From Kofleriaceae bacterium (GTDB lineage: Bacteria > Myxococcota_A > Polyangia > Haliangiales > Haliangiaceae): DNA of 64,000 bases. Location of the stretch: positions 62,001-126,000 of the forward strand of contig JAGPCY010000002.1 in NCBI GenBank assembly GCA_018057825.1, written 5' to 3'. The position numbers were made by a program, and so were the translations under genes. The notes under the pieces were generated by a model. It was not told where the DNA came from. It did no database searches and saw nothing but the letters and a program-made list of their open reading frames with translations. Shown in pieces: positions 28,475 through 36,029 of this stretch (positions are counted from its first letter, which is position 1; each line of letters starts with the position of its first letter).

Positions 28475-28986
28475 CCGCGCTGACCGACTGGCTGACCGCC
28501 GGCGGTCGCGGCATCCGCATCGAGCGCACCCTCGCGATCGAGCTGACCGAGGACGCGCCGGCCGCGGCCCCGCGCGACGCCCTGCGCGCCGCGGCGCTGG
28601 CGATGACCGACGCCACGCCGTCGGCCGACGCGCCGGCTCGGCTGGCGGTCGCGGTGTGGCGCGGCCTGCTGTCCGGGGCCTGGCGCCTGCTCGACAGCTT
28701 CGACCACGACGAGCGCTGGTACCTGGTCGCGCGGCGATGCGGCGCAGACGAGCTGCACGCGCCGGTCACCGAGCGCGAGCAGCAGGTGCTCGCCCTGGCC
28801 GCCCGCGGCCACGCCAACAAGTTCATCGGCTACGAGCTAGGCCTGTCGGCCTCGACCGTGGCCACCCACCTGCGGCGCGGGCTCGACAAGCTCGGCGTGC
28901 CGTCGCGCACCGCGCTGATCGCGGCCGCGCCGATCGCTGCCCTCGCCGCCGGCGACCTCATCGACGAAATGACCATGGATCGGTGA
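28471..28986 (+). CDS. LuxR-type regulator of the reb locus
   Basis: The GTG overlaps the previous stop. The 171-residue protein has an N-terminal domain of about 95 residues of unknown fold, without receiver motifs. A GerE helix-turn-helix covers about 97-155 (VTEREQQVLALAARGHANKFIG, then LSASTVATHLRRGLDKLGVPSR). It lies between the two groups of rebB genes. With the 26051 protein it gives the locus two LuxR-type DNA-binding proteins that both lack receivers. Confidence 0.8.
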   Translation: MTALTDWLTAGGRGIRIERTLAIELTEDAPAAAPRDALRAAALAMTDATPSADAPARLAVAVWRGLLSGAWRLLDSFDHDERWYLVARRCGADELHAPVTEREQQVLALAARGHANKFIGYELGLSASTVATHLRRGLDKLGVPSRTALIAAAPIAALAAGDLIDEMTMDR

Positions 28987-29056
28987 CCCGCCGATCCGCC
29001 ACAACCAACACCGGCGCACCCGCGCCACGATCGACCTCGAACGAAAGGACCTCACC

Positions 29057-29329
29057 GTGCCCGATATCGTCAGCCCGCAGATCACCGACGCCGTGACCCA
29101 GACCAACGTCAAGATCCTCGGCGATGCGCCGGGGATGGCGATGGGCGCGCTGTTCCAGGCCACCGCCCAGGCCCTGGCCAACGCCGCCCACAACGCCACC
29201 ACCGCGCAGCAGAACGCCAACACCATCCTGCAGGCGACCACCACCCAGGGCGTCGCGCTCCTGTACGGCGTCGACACCAGCGCCACCGCGGTCGGCATCG
29301 CCGAGATCCTCGCGGCCGGCAAGAAGTGA
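29057..29329 (+). CDS. RebB-family R-body protein 4
   Basis: A 90-residue protein starting at GTG after an AAAGGA site. It has the full RebB core: SPQITDAVTQTNVKILGDAP, ALANAAHNATTAQQNAN and ILQATTTQGVALLYGVDTS. It ends in AAGKK, a basic end like copy 1. The 70-bp spacer before it has no hairpin, so it is probably still in the upstream transcript. Copies 1 and 4, and 2 and 5, pair by tail type, which suggests duplication of a two-gene unit. Confidence 0.9.
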   Translation: MPDIVSPQITDAVTQTNVKILGDAPGMAMGALFQATAQALANAAHNATTAQQNANTILQATTTQGVALLYGVDTSATAVGIAEILAAGKK

Positions 29330-29373
29330 TCGCCGCCGCGCCCATCGCCACCACTTGATCGGGAGGACCCGCC

Positions 29374-29655
29374 ATGCCGGATATCGTCAATCCGCAGATC
29401 ACCGACGCGATCACCCAGACCAACGTCCAGATTCTCGGGACCGCGCCGGGGACGGCGATGGGCAACCTGTTCCAGGCCACCAGCCAGGCCCTGGGCAACG
29501 CCGCGCACAACGCGACCGCCGCCCAGCAGAACGCCAACACCGTCATGCAGGCCACGACCACCCAGGGCGTGGCGCTCTTGTACGGGGTCGACACCGCCGC
29601 CGAGGCGGTCGGGATCGCCGAGATCCTGAGCGTGACCAAGCCGAGCTACCCGTGA
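29374..29655 (+). CDS. RebB-family R-body protein 5
   Basis: A 93-residue protein with a GGGAGG ribosome site. The core is PQITDAITQTNVQILGTAPG, ALGNAAHNATAAQQNAN and VMQATTTQGVALLYGVDTA. The tail KPSYP matches copy 2. It is 44 bp after copy 4 and in the same orientation. Four near-identical RebB paralogs in one locus imply a mixed polymer or dosage effect. Confidence 0.9.
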   Translation: MPDIVNPQITDAITQTNVQILGTAPGTAMGNLFQATSQALGNAAHNATAAQQNANTVMQATTTQGVALLYGVDTAAEAVGIAEILSVTKPSYP

Positions 29656-29729
29656 CCCGGCCGCGCGCGGGGCGACCCGCGCCGGCCCGGCCGCCGTCGC
29701 CGTGATCGCGCCTGCCCAGGAGCCCCCTC

Positions 29730-29954
29730 ATGCCCGACACCGTCAGCCCCCAGATCACCGATGCGATCACCCAGACCGTGGCCGCGACGGTCGGCCAGTC
29801 GGCGTCGGTGGCGCTCGGCATGTTCTTTCAGGTCGAGGCCCAGGCCTTCGGCCAGAGCATGCAGAACGCCGTCACCTCGCAGCACAACGTCAACCAGATC
29901 GCCGAGGCGACGACCGCGGTCGCGGTCGCCAAGATCATGGCCTTGCTCAAGTAG
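29730..29954 (+). CDS. Short divergent RebB-like protein 6
   Basis: A 74-residue protein with an AGGAG ribosome site. The N-terminus is RebB-like (SPQITDAITQT), but the rest diverges: FFQVEAQAFGQSMQNAVTSQ replaces LYQATAQALGNAAHNATTAQ, and EATTAVAVAKIMALLK replaces QATTTQGVALLYG. It lacks the last 15-20 residues of the main copies. It may cap or nucleate ribbons. Family membership is clear from the N-terminus and the spacing of the helices. Confidence 0.75.
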   Translation: MPDTVSPQITDAITQTVAATVGQSASVALGMFFQVEAQAFGQSMQNAVTSQHNVNQIAEATTAVAVAKIMALLK

Positions 29955-29989
29955 CGGGCCGCTGAGGTGTGACCACGCCGGGAGCCACC

Positions 29990-30469
29990 ATGCCAAGCGA
30001 TCGCGATCCGTCCACTCCGTACGTGCTCGAGCCGGTCGATCCGGCCGAGCTGGCCGATCCCCCGGGCCCGCCGCCGGCGATCGACGTCGTCCTCGGCACC
30101 AACCTGGCCTACGAGGCGGTGTCCCACGCCTCGGCCGCGGTGGTGCAAGACGCCGGCTCGCTGATCCGTCAGTTCTCGGTGGTCAGCACCGCGGCGCTGG
30201 CGGTCGCGACCGAGAAGCTGATGGAGGCAGCGGCCAAGCAGGACGCCGCCGGGGTCACCAACTGGACCACGACCATCGGTGACCTGACCAAGAACCTCGA
30301 GGCGGTCGGCAAGGTCTACAGCGAGCTCGGCGCCTACGCCGCGATCGTCAAGGGCTACTTCGTGCCCGGGGCATCGCCCCCGTCGCCCCCATCGACCTCG
30401 ACCGGCGCGCCGGTCAACGCCGCGCGGTCGCGCGGCCGGGCCCGCGTCGATGAGCCGGAGGCGCCATGA
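29990..30469 (+). CDS. Reb-locus helical protein (possible distant Reb relative)
   Basis: A 159-residue protein. I chose the ATG at 29990 because GGGAG sits 6 bases upstream; an in-frame GTG at 29969 is less well placed. After a Pro-rich start it has an Ala-rich helical core (VVLGTNLAYEAVSHASAAVVQ, then STAALAVATEKLMEAAAKQD). In helix pattern this recalls Reb proteins but lacks the AAHNAT motif. The C-terminal 35 residues are Pro/Ser/Arg-rich and disordered. It overlaps the Nudix-like gene by 4 bp. Confidence 0.55.
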   Translation: MPSDRDPSTPYVLEPVDPAELADPPGPPPAIDVVLGTNLAYEAVSHASAAVVQDAGSLIRQFSVVSTAALAVATEKLMEAAAKQDAAGVTNWTTTIGDLTKNLEAVGKVYSELGAYAAIVKGYFVPGASPPSPPSTSTGAPVNAARSRGRARVDEPEAP

Positions 30470-31071
30470 ACGCGTACATCGCCGCGGTCCGTCACCGCCA
30501 CCGCGGGCCAGTCGAGGTCCTGCTCGGCCAGCGCAACATCTACCTGCCGCCCCACGGCCGGTTCCAGTTCGCGGCGATCAGCCGGAACGCCGTGCAGTAC
30601 GTGCTGCCCGGCGGCAAGGTCGAGCCGGGCGACAGCCTCGAGCGGACCGCGCTGCGCGAGTTCCACGAGACCACCGGCGTCGAGCTGTCGGTCGGCGCGC
30701 TGACGCCGTTCTACACCGATAGCGAGGACGCGTTCTTTCGCGTCGACTACGAGCACGCCCACGGTCACCACGACGTCGAGCACATCAACCTGGCGATCGC
30801 CGAGGGCCGCACGCCGTCCTTGGCGTTCAACCACTTCGCCTGGTTCGGCATCGAGTCGGCGCAGTGCGCGCTGGGCAACAAGCCCGAGTACCAGCAGCTC
30901 CCGTGGGTCGCGCCGCAGCTCCTGCGCGCGCTCAACGCCGGCTTCAGCGGCGAGTACATCAACATGCGCGCCAACGATCCTCACGCGCGCTTCGCGCGGG
31001 CGCTGGCCCAGCTCCTCCTCGACGTGTTGACGCCGCACCGCGCCGGCATCGCGCCGCGAGGTGAGTCGTGA
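30466..31071 (+). CDS. Nudix-like hydrolase with altered Nudix box
   Basis: The ATG overlaps the previous stop (ATGA). In the 201-residue protein the Nudix box is recognisable at about 45-70 (LPGGKVEPGDSLERTALREF). Where the consensus ends REUxEExG, this protein has REFHETTG, so the last metal-binding Glu is Thr; the ExGE position is also Asp. Nudix enzymes cleave nucleoside diphosphates linked to other moieties and need these acidic residues for magnesium. Activity may be reduced or lost. It is translationally coupled to the reb transcript, an unusual partner for R-body genes. Confidence 0.7.
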   Translation: MNAYIAAVRHRHRGPVEVLLGQRNIYLPPHGRFQFAAISRNAVQYVLPGGKVEPGDSLERTALREFHETTGVELSVGALTPFYTDSEDAFFRVDYEHAHGHHDVEHINLAIAEGRTPSLAFNHFAWFGIESAQCALGNKPEYQQLPWVAPQLLRALNAGFSGEYINMRANDPHARFARALAQLLLDVLTPHRAGIAPRGES

Positions 31072-31853
31072 GGCGGCGCCGCGGCGGCAGCGGGCGGACC
31101 CTCCTGGCGCTGGCTCTGCGCGCGCGCGCCGAGCGCGGCGAGCGAGCGTCGTCCGAGACCGCGCCGCGACCGCCGCCCGGACCGGTGCTCCAGCCGCCGG
31201 CGATCCGTCCGCCCGCGATCCGCCACCCGACGGCGCTGACCCGGGCCCCGGTCCTGATCGGGCCGTCGCTGCCGCCGGCGTCGACGACCGCGCTGCCGCC
31301 GTCGCCGCAGCCGACCTACCAGCGCGCGCCCGGTCGCAGCGCGCCGCCACCGCCACCGCCGCCGCGCGCCCCCGAGCGTGGCCCCGAGCCGCCGCGCGGG
31401 CCGACCGCAAGGACGACGACCGCGCCGGCGCGGGTGGTCCCGCCCCACGTCGCGCCGCCCCACGTCGCGCCGCCCCACGTCGCGCCGCCGGCCTATCAGG
31501 CGCCGATCATGACGCCTCCGACGGTGCCGACGCCCGCGGCCCCCGCGCCCCAGGTCCCGACCCCGCAGGCGCCCGCGCCGCTGACGCCGAGCGCGCCCGG
31601 CGCCGCGCCACCGATGGCCCCGCCCCCCGAGCGCAAGGCCGCGCCGACGTCGGCCCCGCCCAGCTCGTCCGGGGCCTCGGGTGGCGCTGTCGGTGGCCTC
31701 GGGGTGTCGTCGGGCCACGCTGTCCTCGACCACGCGCGGGCCTCGATCCTCGCGCGCATCGGCGCCGCCGAGCGCCACCTGCGCAAGCACACGACGCGGG
31801 CCGACCGCGCGATCGCCGATCGCCACGCCGGTCGCCCGACCCGCCGGCGCTGA
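31068..31853 (+). CDS. Proline-rich low-complexity protein ending the reb operon
   Basis: The GTG overlaps the Nudix-like stop. The 261-residue protein is about one-third proline, with runs of Pro and a three-fold VAPPH repeat encoded by a 15-bp tandem repeat. The N-terminus is Arg-rich without a signal peptide. Only the last 45 residues look folded: a basic helix (HARASILARIGAAERHLRKH) ending in RRR. Pro-rich and basic regions often bind proteins or nucleic acids. It may tether R-bodies to another structure. No family is recognised, and part of the frame could be GC-rich drift. Confidence 0.45.
   Translation: MRRRRGGSGRTLLALALRARAERGERASSETAPRPPPGPVLQPPAIRPPAIRHPTALTRAPVLIGPSLPPASTTALPPSPQPTYQRAPGRSAPPPPPPPRAPERGPEPPRGPTARTTTAPARVVPPHVAPPHVAPPHVAPPAYQAPIMTPPTVPTPAAPAPQVPTPQAPAPLTPSAPGAAPPMAPPPERKAAPTSAPPSSSGASGGAVGGLGVSSGHAVLDHARASILARIGAAERHLRKHTTRADRAIADRHAGRPTRRR
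31442..31486 (+). repeat. 15-bp tandem repeat, three copies
   Basis: GCCCCACGTCGCGCC is repeated three times inside the Pro-rich gene and encodes the VAPPH repeats. Confidence 0.85.
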
Positions 31854-31918
31854 GCGCCGACCGCGCGCGTCTCGCCCGCGCCCCGGGCCCGCCCCGCGCC
31901 TCCGCCCGCGCGCGCCGC

Positions 31919-34135
31919 TCAGCCGACCAGCCGCCAGTACGCCCAGTCGCCCAGCTTGGTCGTGAGGAACTGCGGCTGATCCGGATCCGCCGTCATCCGC
32001 TGGTACGGGTAGCGCACCGACAGGAAGATCACCTCGTCGCCGACGAAGATCGGCGCGGCCGGCATGCGGTAGCTGGGCAGGCGGATCTGCCAGTTCTCCT
32101 CGGCGTAGCCGGCCTTGTAGTAGTAGAGGAAGTGGGTCTTCCACGCGCCGAGCTGGCTGTAGTCGCCGACCTTGGCCTCGGTCGTGACGAGCTGCACCAG
32201 GTCGTCGCCCAGGACCGGCTGGCCGTCGGCCTTGGTCGCGCTCGCCAGCTTGACGATGATCGCGTCCGACGCCGCGCCCAGGGTCGGGTAGTACTGCGCC
32301 AGCGGCGTCGACTGCGACACCGGGCCTAGGTACTGGCCCTCGTCGAGCTGCTCGGCGTAGGGCCACTTGTTGCCGAGGAACTTGAGCTTGAACTTCATGC
32401 CGTAGGTCAGGGCCACGGCGTTCGGCGCGCGGGTCGGCGGCGTGCCGAAGTTGATGCCGACGGTGGCGTCGCCCGGCGGCCGCGGCTGGCCCAGGGTCAA
32501 GACCTGATCGAAGGTCGGCGCCGCCGCGGTGCGCTGGCCCAGCTTCCAACGATCGGCCGGCACCCCGAGCCAGCTCAAGATCGTCGCGTTGACCGAGGTG
32601 TGATCGTAGGGCACCGCGGTCGGGCTGCGGAACACCGTCTGCGGCGCGATCCACGGCGAGATCGCCAGGGTCGGGATGCGCACGCCGTACAGATCGAACT
32701 TGAAGCCGAACTGGGTGCGGGTGTGGCTGTCGAGGTCGTTGTTCTTGTAGCCCTGGGGCGCCTTGTCGACGTCGCTGGCCTGGGCCTTGGGTGGTGGGAC
32801 GTGGTCGTAGGTGCCGCCGTTCTCGTCGAAGGTGATGAGGAACAAGGTCTTGTTCCAGGCCGGGCCGGTGGCCAGCGACCGATACACCTGCAGGACGAAG
32901 TCCTCGCCCTTGGTCGTGTCGCTCACCGGGTGGTAGTCGTTGCCGTTCAACTGGGCCAGCGAATCGAGGGTCTTGCCGCCGCCCCACTCCGGCTCGATGA
33001 AGCTCACCGCCGGCAAGGTCCCGGCCGCCGCCCGCTCGTAGAACTCGTCCATCTTGGCGAACTGGCCGTCATAGCGATCGGCCGCGAGCTGCGGGAACAT
33101 GATCCGCGTGTACTGGTTCTCGCCCAGCTTGGTCGGCGGCCAGCTCGAGTGCCAGAAGTACATCCACTGATCGCCGTGGCCGGTCTCCTCGAGGACGTCG
33201 AACACCGTCCGGGTGTCGGCCGGCAGGGTGTCGGAGTTGAGCCAAGCGTAATAGCTGTTCTTGCCGTAGAAGCCGTTCTTCACCATGCCCCGGGCGGTGC
33301 CGGCGGCGAGGAACGCGCGGTTGGTGTTGGTCTGGCTCGGCACCGAGCAGAACCACAGGTCCGACACCGCGTAGTGGCGGGCCAGCCCATTTAGGATCGG
33401 GAGCTGCTCGGGCAGGTAGGTGTCCATGATCTCCGACACCTTCTCGACCACCGCGTCGTCGAGCTGATAGCCGGCGAAGCCCTCGCGGTAGTAGTCGGCC
33501 AGGTAGCCGCGCTGGGTGATGCGCGCCGGATCGAAGCTCGGGATCTGCTCGTACGGGTAGTCGAACAGGTGGGCCAAGATGTGCTGGTAGAACTCGCCAG
33601 GGTTGTGGTTCGGCGTCGACGGCGAGCGCGCGCCGCGGCGCGGCGCCACCGCGGCCAGGGTCTTCAGCACCTCGCCGTCGTCGCTCGGCTCGGTCAGCTT
33701 GTTGGTCAGGGCCTCGAGGGACAAGCGCTGCGCGGCCAGGCTGCGCGGGTCGAGGCCGATGAAGTTGGGCAGGCCCTGCTGATTGGCCGGGACGTTGGCG
33801 CTCGGGAGGTTGACCTTGGGCTGGTCCTGCTCGTAGAGCCAGCCCATCACGTGGTCGAAGCCGCGGTTCTCGAGCATGAGGACTACGACGTGCTCGATCT
33901 GCGGCATGATCGGGTGGTCGGCGACCTGGCGCGGGCCGGGCTTGCTGGCCATGGCCTGGCGCGATGCGCGCTGCCAGGCCGCGAGCTCCAGGGCTTCGGC
34001 GTCGTGGTGCGGGTGCTCGATCGCCACCTGGAAGGTGGTCGGTGGGCCGTCGCCGCCGACCGAGAAGGTGAACGTGCCGACGACCCCGTGGCCGACGTGC
34101 CGGATCGTGCGCTCTGTCAGGCTGATGGTCTTCAC
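31919..34135 (-). CDS. Phosphoesterase / phospholipase C-like protein (AcpA-type family)
   Basis: The GTG at 34135 follows GGAG at a 5-base spacing. The 738-residue protein has the alkaline-phosphatase-like metal site of the bacterial phospholipase C/acid phosphatase family (PF04185-like). The signatures are HVVVLMLENRGFDHVMGW near the start, FCSVPSQTNTNRAF, and LFLITFDENGGTYDHVPPP. Family members hydrolyse phospholipids or phosphomonoesters. They normally carry a Tat signal; here no signal peptide is visible (KTISLTERTIRHVGHG). A C-terminal 200-residue beta-rich extension is added. Upstream lies an exact inverted copy of the 21-bp element found before rebB-1, and the gene converges on the reb operon. 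Confidence 0.8.
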   Translation of the reverse strand: MKTISLTERTIRHVGHGVVGTFTFSVGGDGPPTTFQVAIEHPHHDAEALELAAWQRASRQAMASKPGPRQVADHPIMPQIEHVVVLMLENRGFDHVMGWLYEQDQPKVNLPSANVPANQQGLPNFIGLDPRSLAAQRLSLEALTNKLTEPSDDGEVLKTLAAVAPRRGARSPSTPNHNPGEFYQHILAHLFDYPYEQIPSFDPARITQRGYLADYYREGFAGYQLDDAVVEKVSEIMDTYLPEQLPILNGLARHYAVSDLWFCSVPSQTNTNRAFLAAGTARGMVKNGFYGKNSYYAWLNSDTLPADTRTVFDVLEETGHGDQWMYFWHSSWPPTKLGENQYTRIMFPQLAADRYDGQFAKMDEFYERAAAGTLPAVSFIEPEWGGGKTLDSLAQLNGNDYHPVSDTTKGEDFVLQVYRSLATGPAWNKTLFLITFDENGGTYDHVPPPKAQASDVDKAPQGYKNNDLDSHTRTQFGFKFDLYGVRIPTLAISPWIAPQTVFRSPTAVPYDHTSVNATILSWLGVPADRWKLGQRTAAAPTFDQVLTLGQPRPPGDATVGINFGTPPTRAPNAVALTYGMKFKLKFLGNKWPYAEQLDEGQYLGPVSQSTPLAQYYPTLGAASDAIIVKLASATKADGQPVLGDDLVQLVTTEAKVGDYSQLGAWKTHFLYYYKAGYAEENWQIRLPSYRMPAAPIFVGDEVIFLSVRYPYQRMTADPDQPQFLTTKLGDWAYWRLVG

Positions 34136-34278
34136 GCGAGCTCCGGGCGGACCCAGCGGTGGCGAGCGGTCGGGGGGCGGGCGCCGGCGCGCATGCCGAG
34201 GCCGCGGCGCCGAGGCGGCGCGGGAGACCGGTCGCGGCTGGGCCGCTAGCCGACAGGTGCCACCGCCGGGTGGTCGCC

Positions 34279-34299
34279 CTCCATAGTCAATTCGCCGAC
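34279..34299 (-). promoter_or_regulatory. 21-bp shared element upstream of phosphoesterase gene
   Basis: This is an exact reverse-complement match of 26384-26404. In this orientation it points to the phosphoesterase gene, 144 bp away. It is followed on the same strand by an inverted repeat (CCACC/GGTGG at 34260-34273). The two copies are 7.9 kb apart. Confidence 0.7.
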
Positions 34300-34334
34300 C
34301 GCACGTCGCGGTTCGCGCCGGCGGCGCCCTGCGG

Positions 34335-34340
34335 TACGAT
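34335..34340 (+). promoter_or_regulatory. -10 box for a leaderless transcript
   Basis: TACGAT ends 6 bases before the ATG at 34347. No ribosome site is present. Confidence 0.55.
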
Positions 34341-34346
34341 GGAACG

Positions 34347-36029
34347 ATGCGCGGCGCGCCCCTCGGCTTGTGTGCCCTCGCCCTGGCGGCGTGCGCCGAG
34401 CCACCGCCGCTGCCGGACGTCTGCCTGGGCGACGCGCCGCCGGCCGCGCCCCTGGTCACCAGCGCCGCGATCGGCCGCCGCGACGTCACCGGGCCGACCC
34501 TGGTGCTCGACGCCACGCCGCCCGACGATCCCGACGGCGATGTGCTGTGGGCCACCGACTACGAGATCTGGACCGTCGAGGCCGACGGCGCGCTCCGCGA
34601 GCGGGTGTGGTGGGCCACGGTCGTCGGCAGCCACCCGCCGCCGGTCGCGATCACCGACGGCCGGTTCGAGGGCGTGGCCGCGGTCCTGGGCGATCTCGAG
34701 CTGTGGCGCGATCACGCGGTCCGCATCCGCCACGTCACCCGGACCGTCGACGGCTGCGAGCAGGTCGGCGCGTGGAGCCCCCCGGCCGAGTTCCGCACCG
34801 ACGACGGCTCGCGGCCGCTGTTCGACCCGACGATCGTCCGCGAGGTCGCGGTCACCCTGCCGCCGGCCAGCTACGCCGCGATCGACGCCGAGGCGCGGCC
34901 ACCGGGCTGCGTGCCCTACGAGCGGCCCTACCACGTCGGCGAGCTGCGCTACCTCGACCGCGACTTCGCCGGCGTCGGGGTCAAGGTCAAGGGCGGCTGT
35001 GGCTCGGCCCGCCGGCTTTCGGGCAAGGCTGGGCTCAAGATCAGCCTGGGCTGGGACGATCCCGCGGTCGCCGGTTGCCCGGCCGAGCGCCGGGTCGGCG
35101 GCCTCGACAAGCTGACCCTGAACAACATGGTCCAGGACGACAGCCTGAGCCACGAGCGCCTGGCCTACGCGTTCTTCCGCGAGCTCGGCGTGCCGGTGCC
35201 GCGCACCGCGCCGGTCCGCCTGACCGTCAACGGCACCTTCTTCGGCCACTACCTCCACGTCGAGACCGTCGACCGACGGTTCCTGGCCCGCCACTTCGAC
35301 TCCAATCAGGGGATGCTCTACGAGGGCACCTACTGGTGCGATCTCGAGGCCAGCAACATCCGCGACGACGACAGCGGCTGCTTGACCCGCGAGTTTTCGC
35401 CCGACGCCTGCGACGGCGCGCCGCCGCCGGGCGCCGACCCCGAGGACTACACGCCGCTGCGGGCCTTGATCGCGGCCCTCGACGCGCTGCCGCCGGGTGG
35501 GTTCTATCCGGCCATCACCGAGCTGCTCGACTTCGACGCCTACCTGGCGATGTGGGCCGGCGAGGCGGTGCTGTCGCACTGGGACGGCTACACCTACAAC
35601 ATCATCAACAACTACCGCCTCTATCACGACCCAGCGACCGATCGCTGGACCTTCATCCCGAGCGGCCTCGATCAGACCTTCCAGCCCAGCTCGATCGGCA
35701 TCTGGTCGCCGTCGGCGCGCATCGCCCAGCGCTGCTTGCAGGAGCCGGCCTGCGAGGCCGAGTTCGCCCAGGCCCTGTACCGCGCGGTCGAGGTCTTCGA
35801 GCGCATGCGCCTCGATGAGGCCCAGGCCGCGATCGCCGCTCAGCTCGCGCCGCTCCTGGCCGCGGACCCCGGCCGCGAGTTCGACGCCGGCGAGCACGCC
35901 GAGGCCAACCGCGACACCGTGAACTTCATCCGGGCCCGGGCCGCCGAGGTGCGGGCCGACCTGGCCAGCCGCGGACATTCGGACACAATGTCGCAGATGG
36001 CCCGGCGAGCGTCCGACGATGGCGGCTGA
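34347..36029 (+). CDS. CotH-family lipoprotein
   Basis: A 560-residue protein. The leader ends ALALAAC, a lipobox. A fibronectin-III-like region (about 35-155) precedes a CotH domain at about 160-520. CotH marks are VGVKVKGGCG (the GxRxKG strand), LNNMVQDDSLSHERLAY and DGYTYNIINNYRLYHDP with WTFIPSGLDQTF. CotH proteins are secreted atypical protein kinases in spore formers; in myxobacteria they are surface proteins of unknown substrate. The gene is divergent from the phosphoesterase gene and overlaps the ExoD-like gene by 11 bp. A second CotH protein is at 54020-58711. Confidence 0.85.
   Translation: MRGAPLGLCALALAACAEPPPLPDVCLGDAPPAAPLVTSAAIGRRDVTGPTLVLDATPPDDPDGDVLWATDYEIWTVEADGALRERVWWATVVGSHPPPVAITDGRFEGVAAVLGDLELWRDHAVRIRHVTRTVDGCEQVGAWSPPAEFRTDDGSRPLFDPTIVREVAVTLPPASYAAIDAEARPPGCVPYERPYHVGELRYLDRDFAGVGVKVKGGCGSARRLSGKAGLKISLGWDDPAVAGCPAERRVGGLDKLTLNNMVQDDSLSHERLAYAFFRELGVPVPRTAPVRLTVNGTFFGHYLHVETVDRRFLARHFDSNQGMLYEGTYWCDLEASNIRDDDSGCLTREFSPDACDGAPPPGADPEDYTPLRALIAALDALPPGGFYPAITELLDFDAYLAMWAGEAVLSHWDGYTYNIINNYRLYHDPATDRWTFIPSGLDQTFQPSSIGIWSPSARIAQRCLQEPACEAEFAQALYRAVEVFERMRLDEAQAAIAAQLAPLLAADPGREFDAGEHAEANRDTVNFIRARAAEVRADLASRGHSDTMSQMARRASDDGG

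Noticed and set aside
31854-31918. Convergent junction between the Pro-rich and phosphoesterase genes as a further repeat block
   Set aside because: It is C/G-rich but shows no periodic unit, so it is not counted with the repeat-filled junctions.
34160-34278. Sigma-54 promoter (TGGCAC) upstream of the phosphoesterase gene
   Set aside because: A TGGCAC is present on the minus strand but the required GC at the -12 position is missing.
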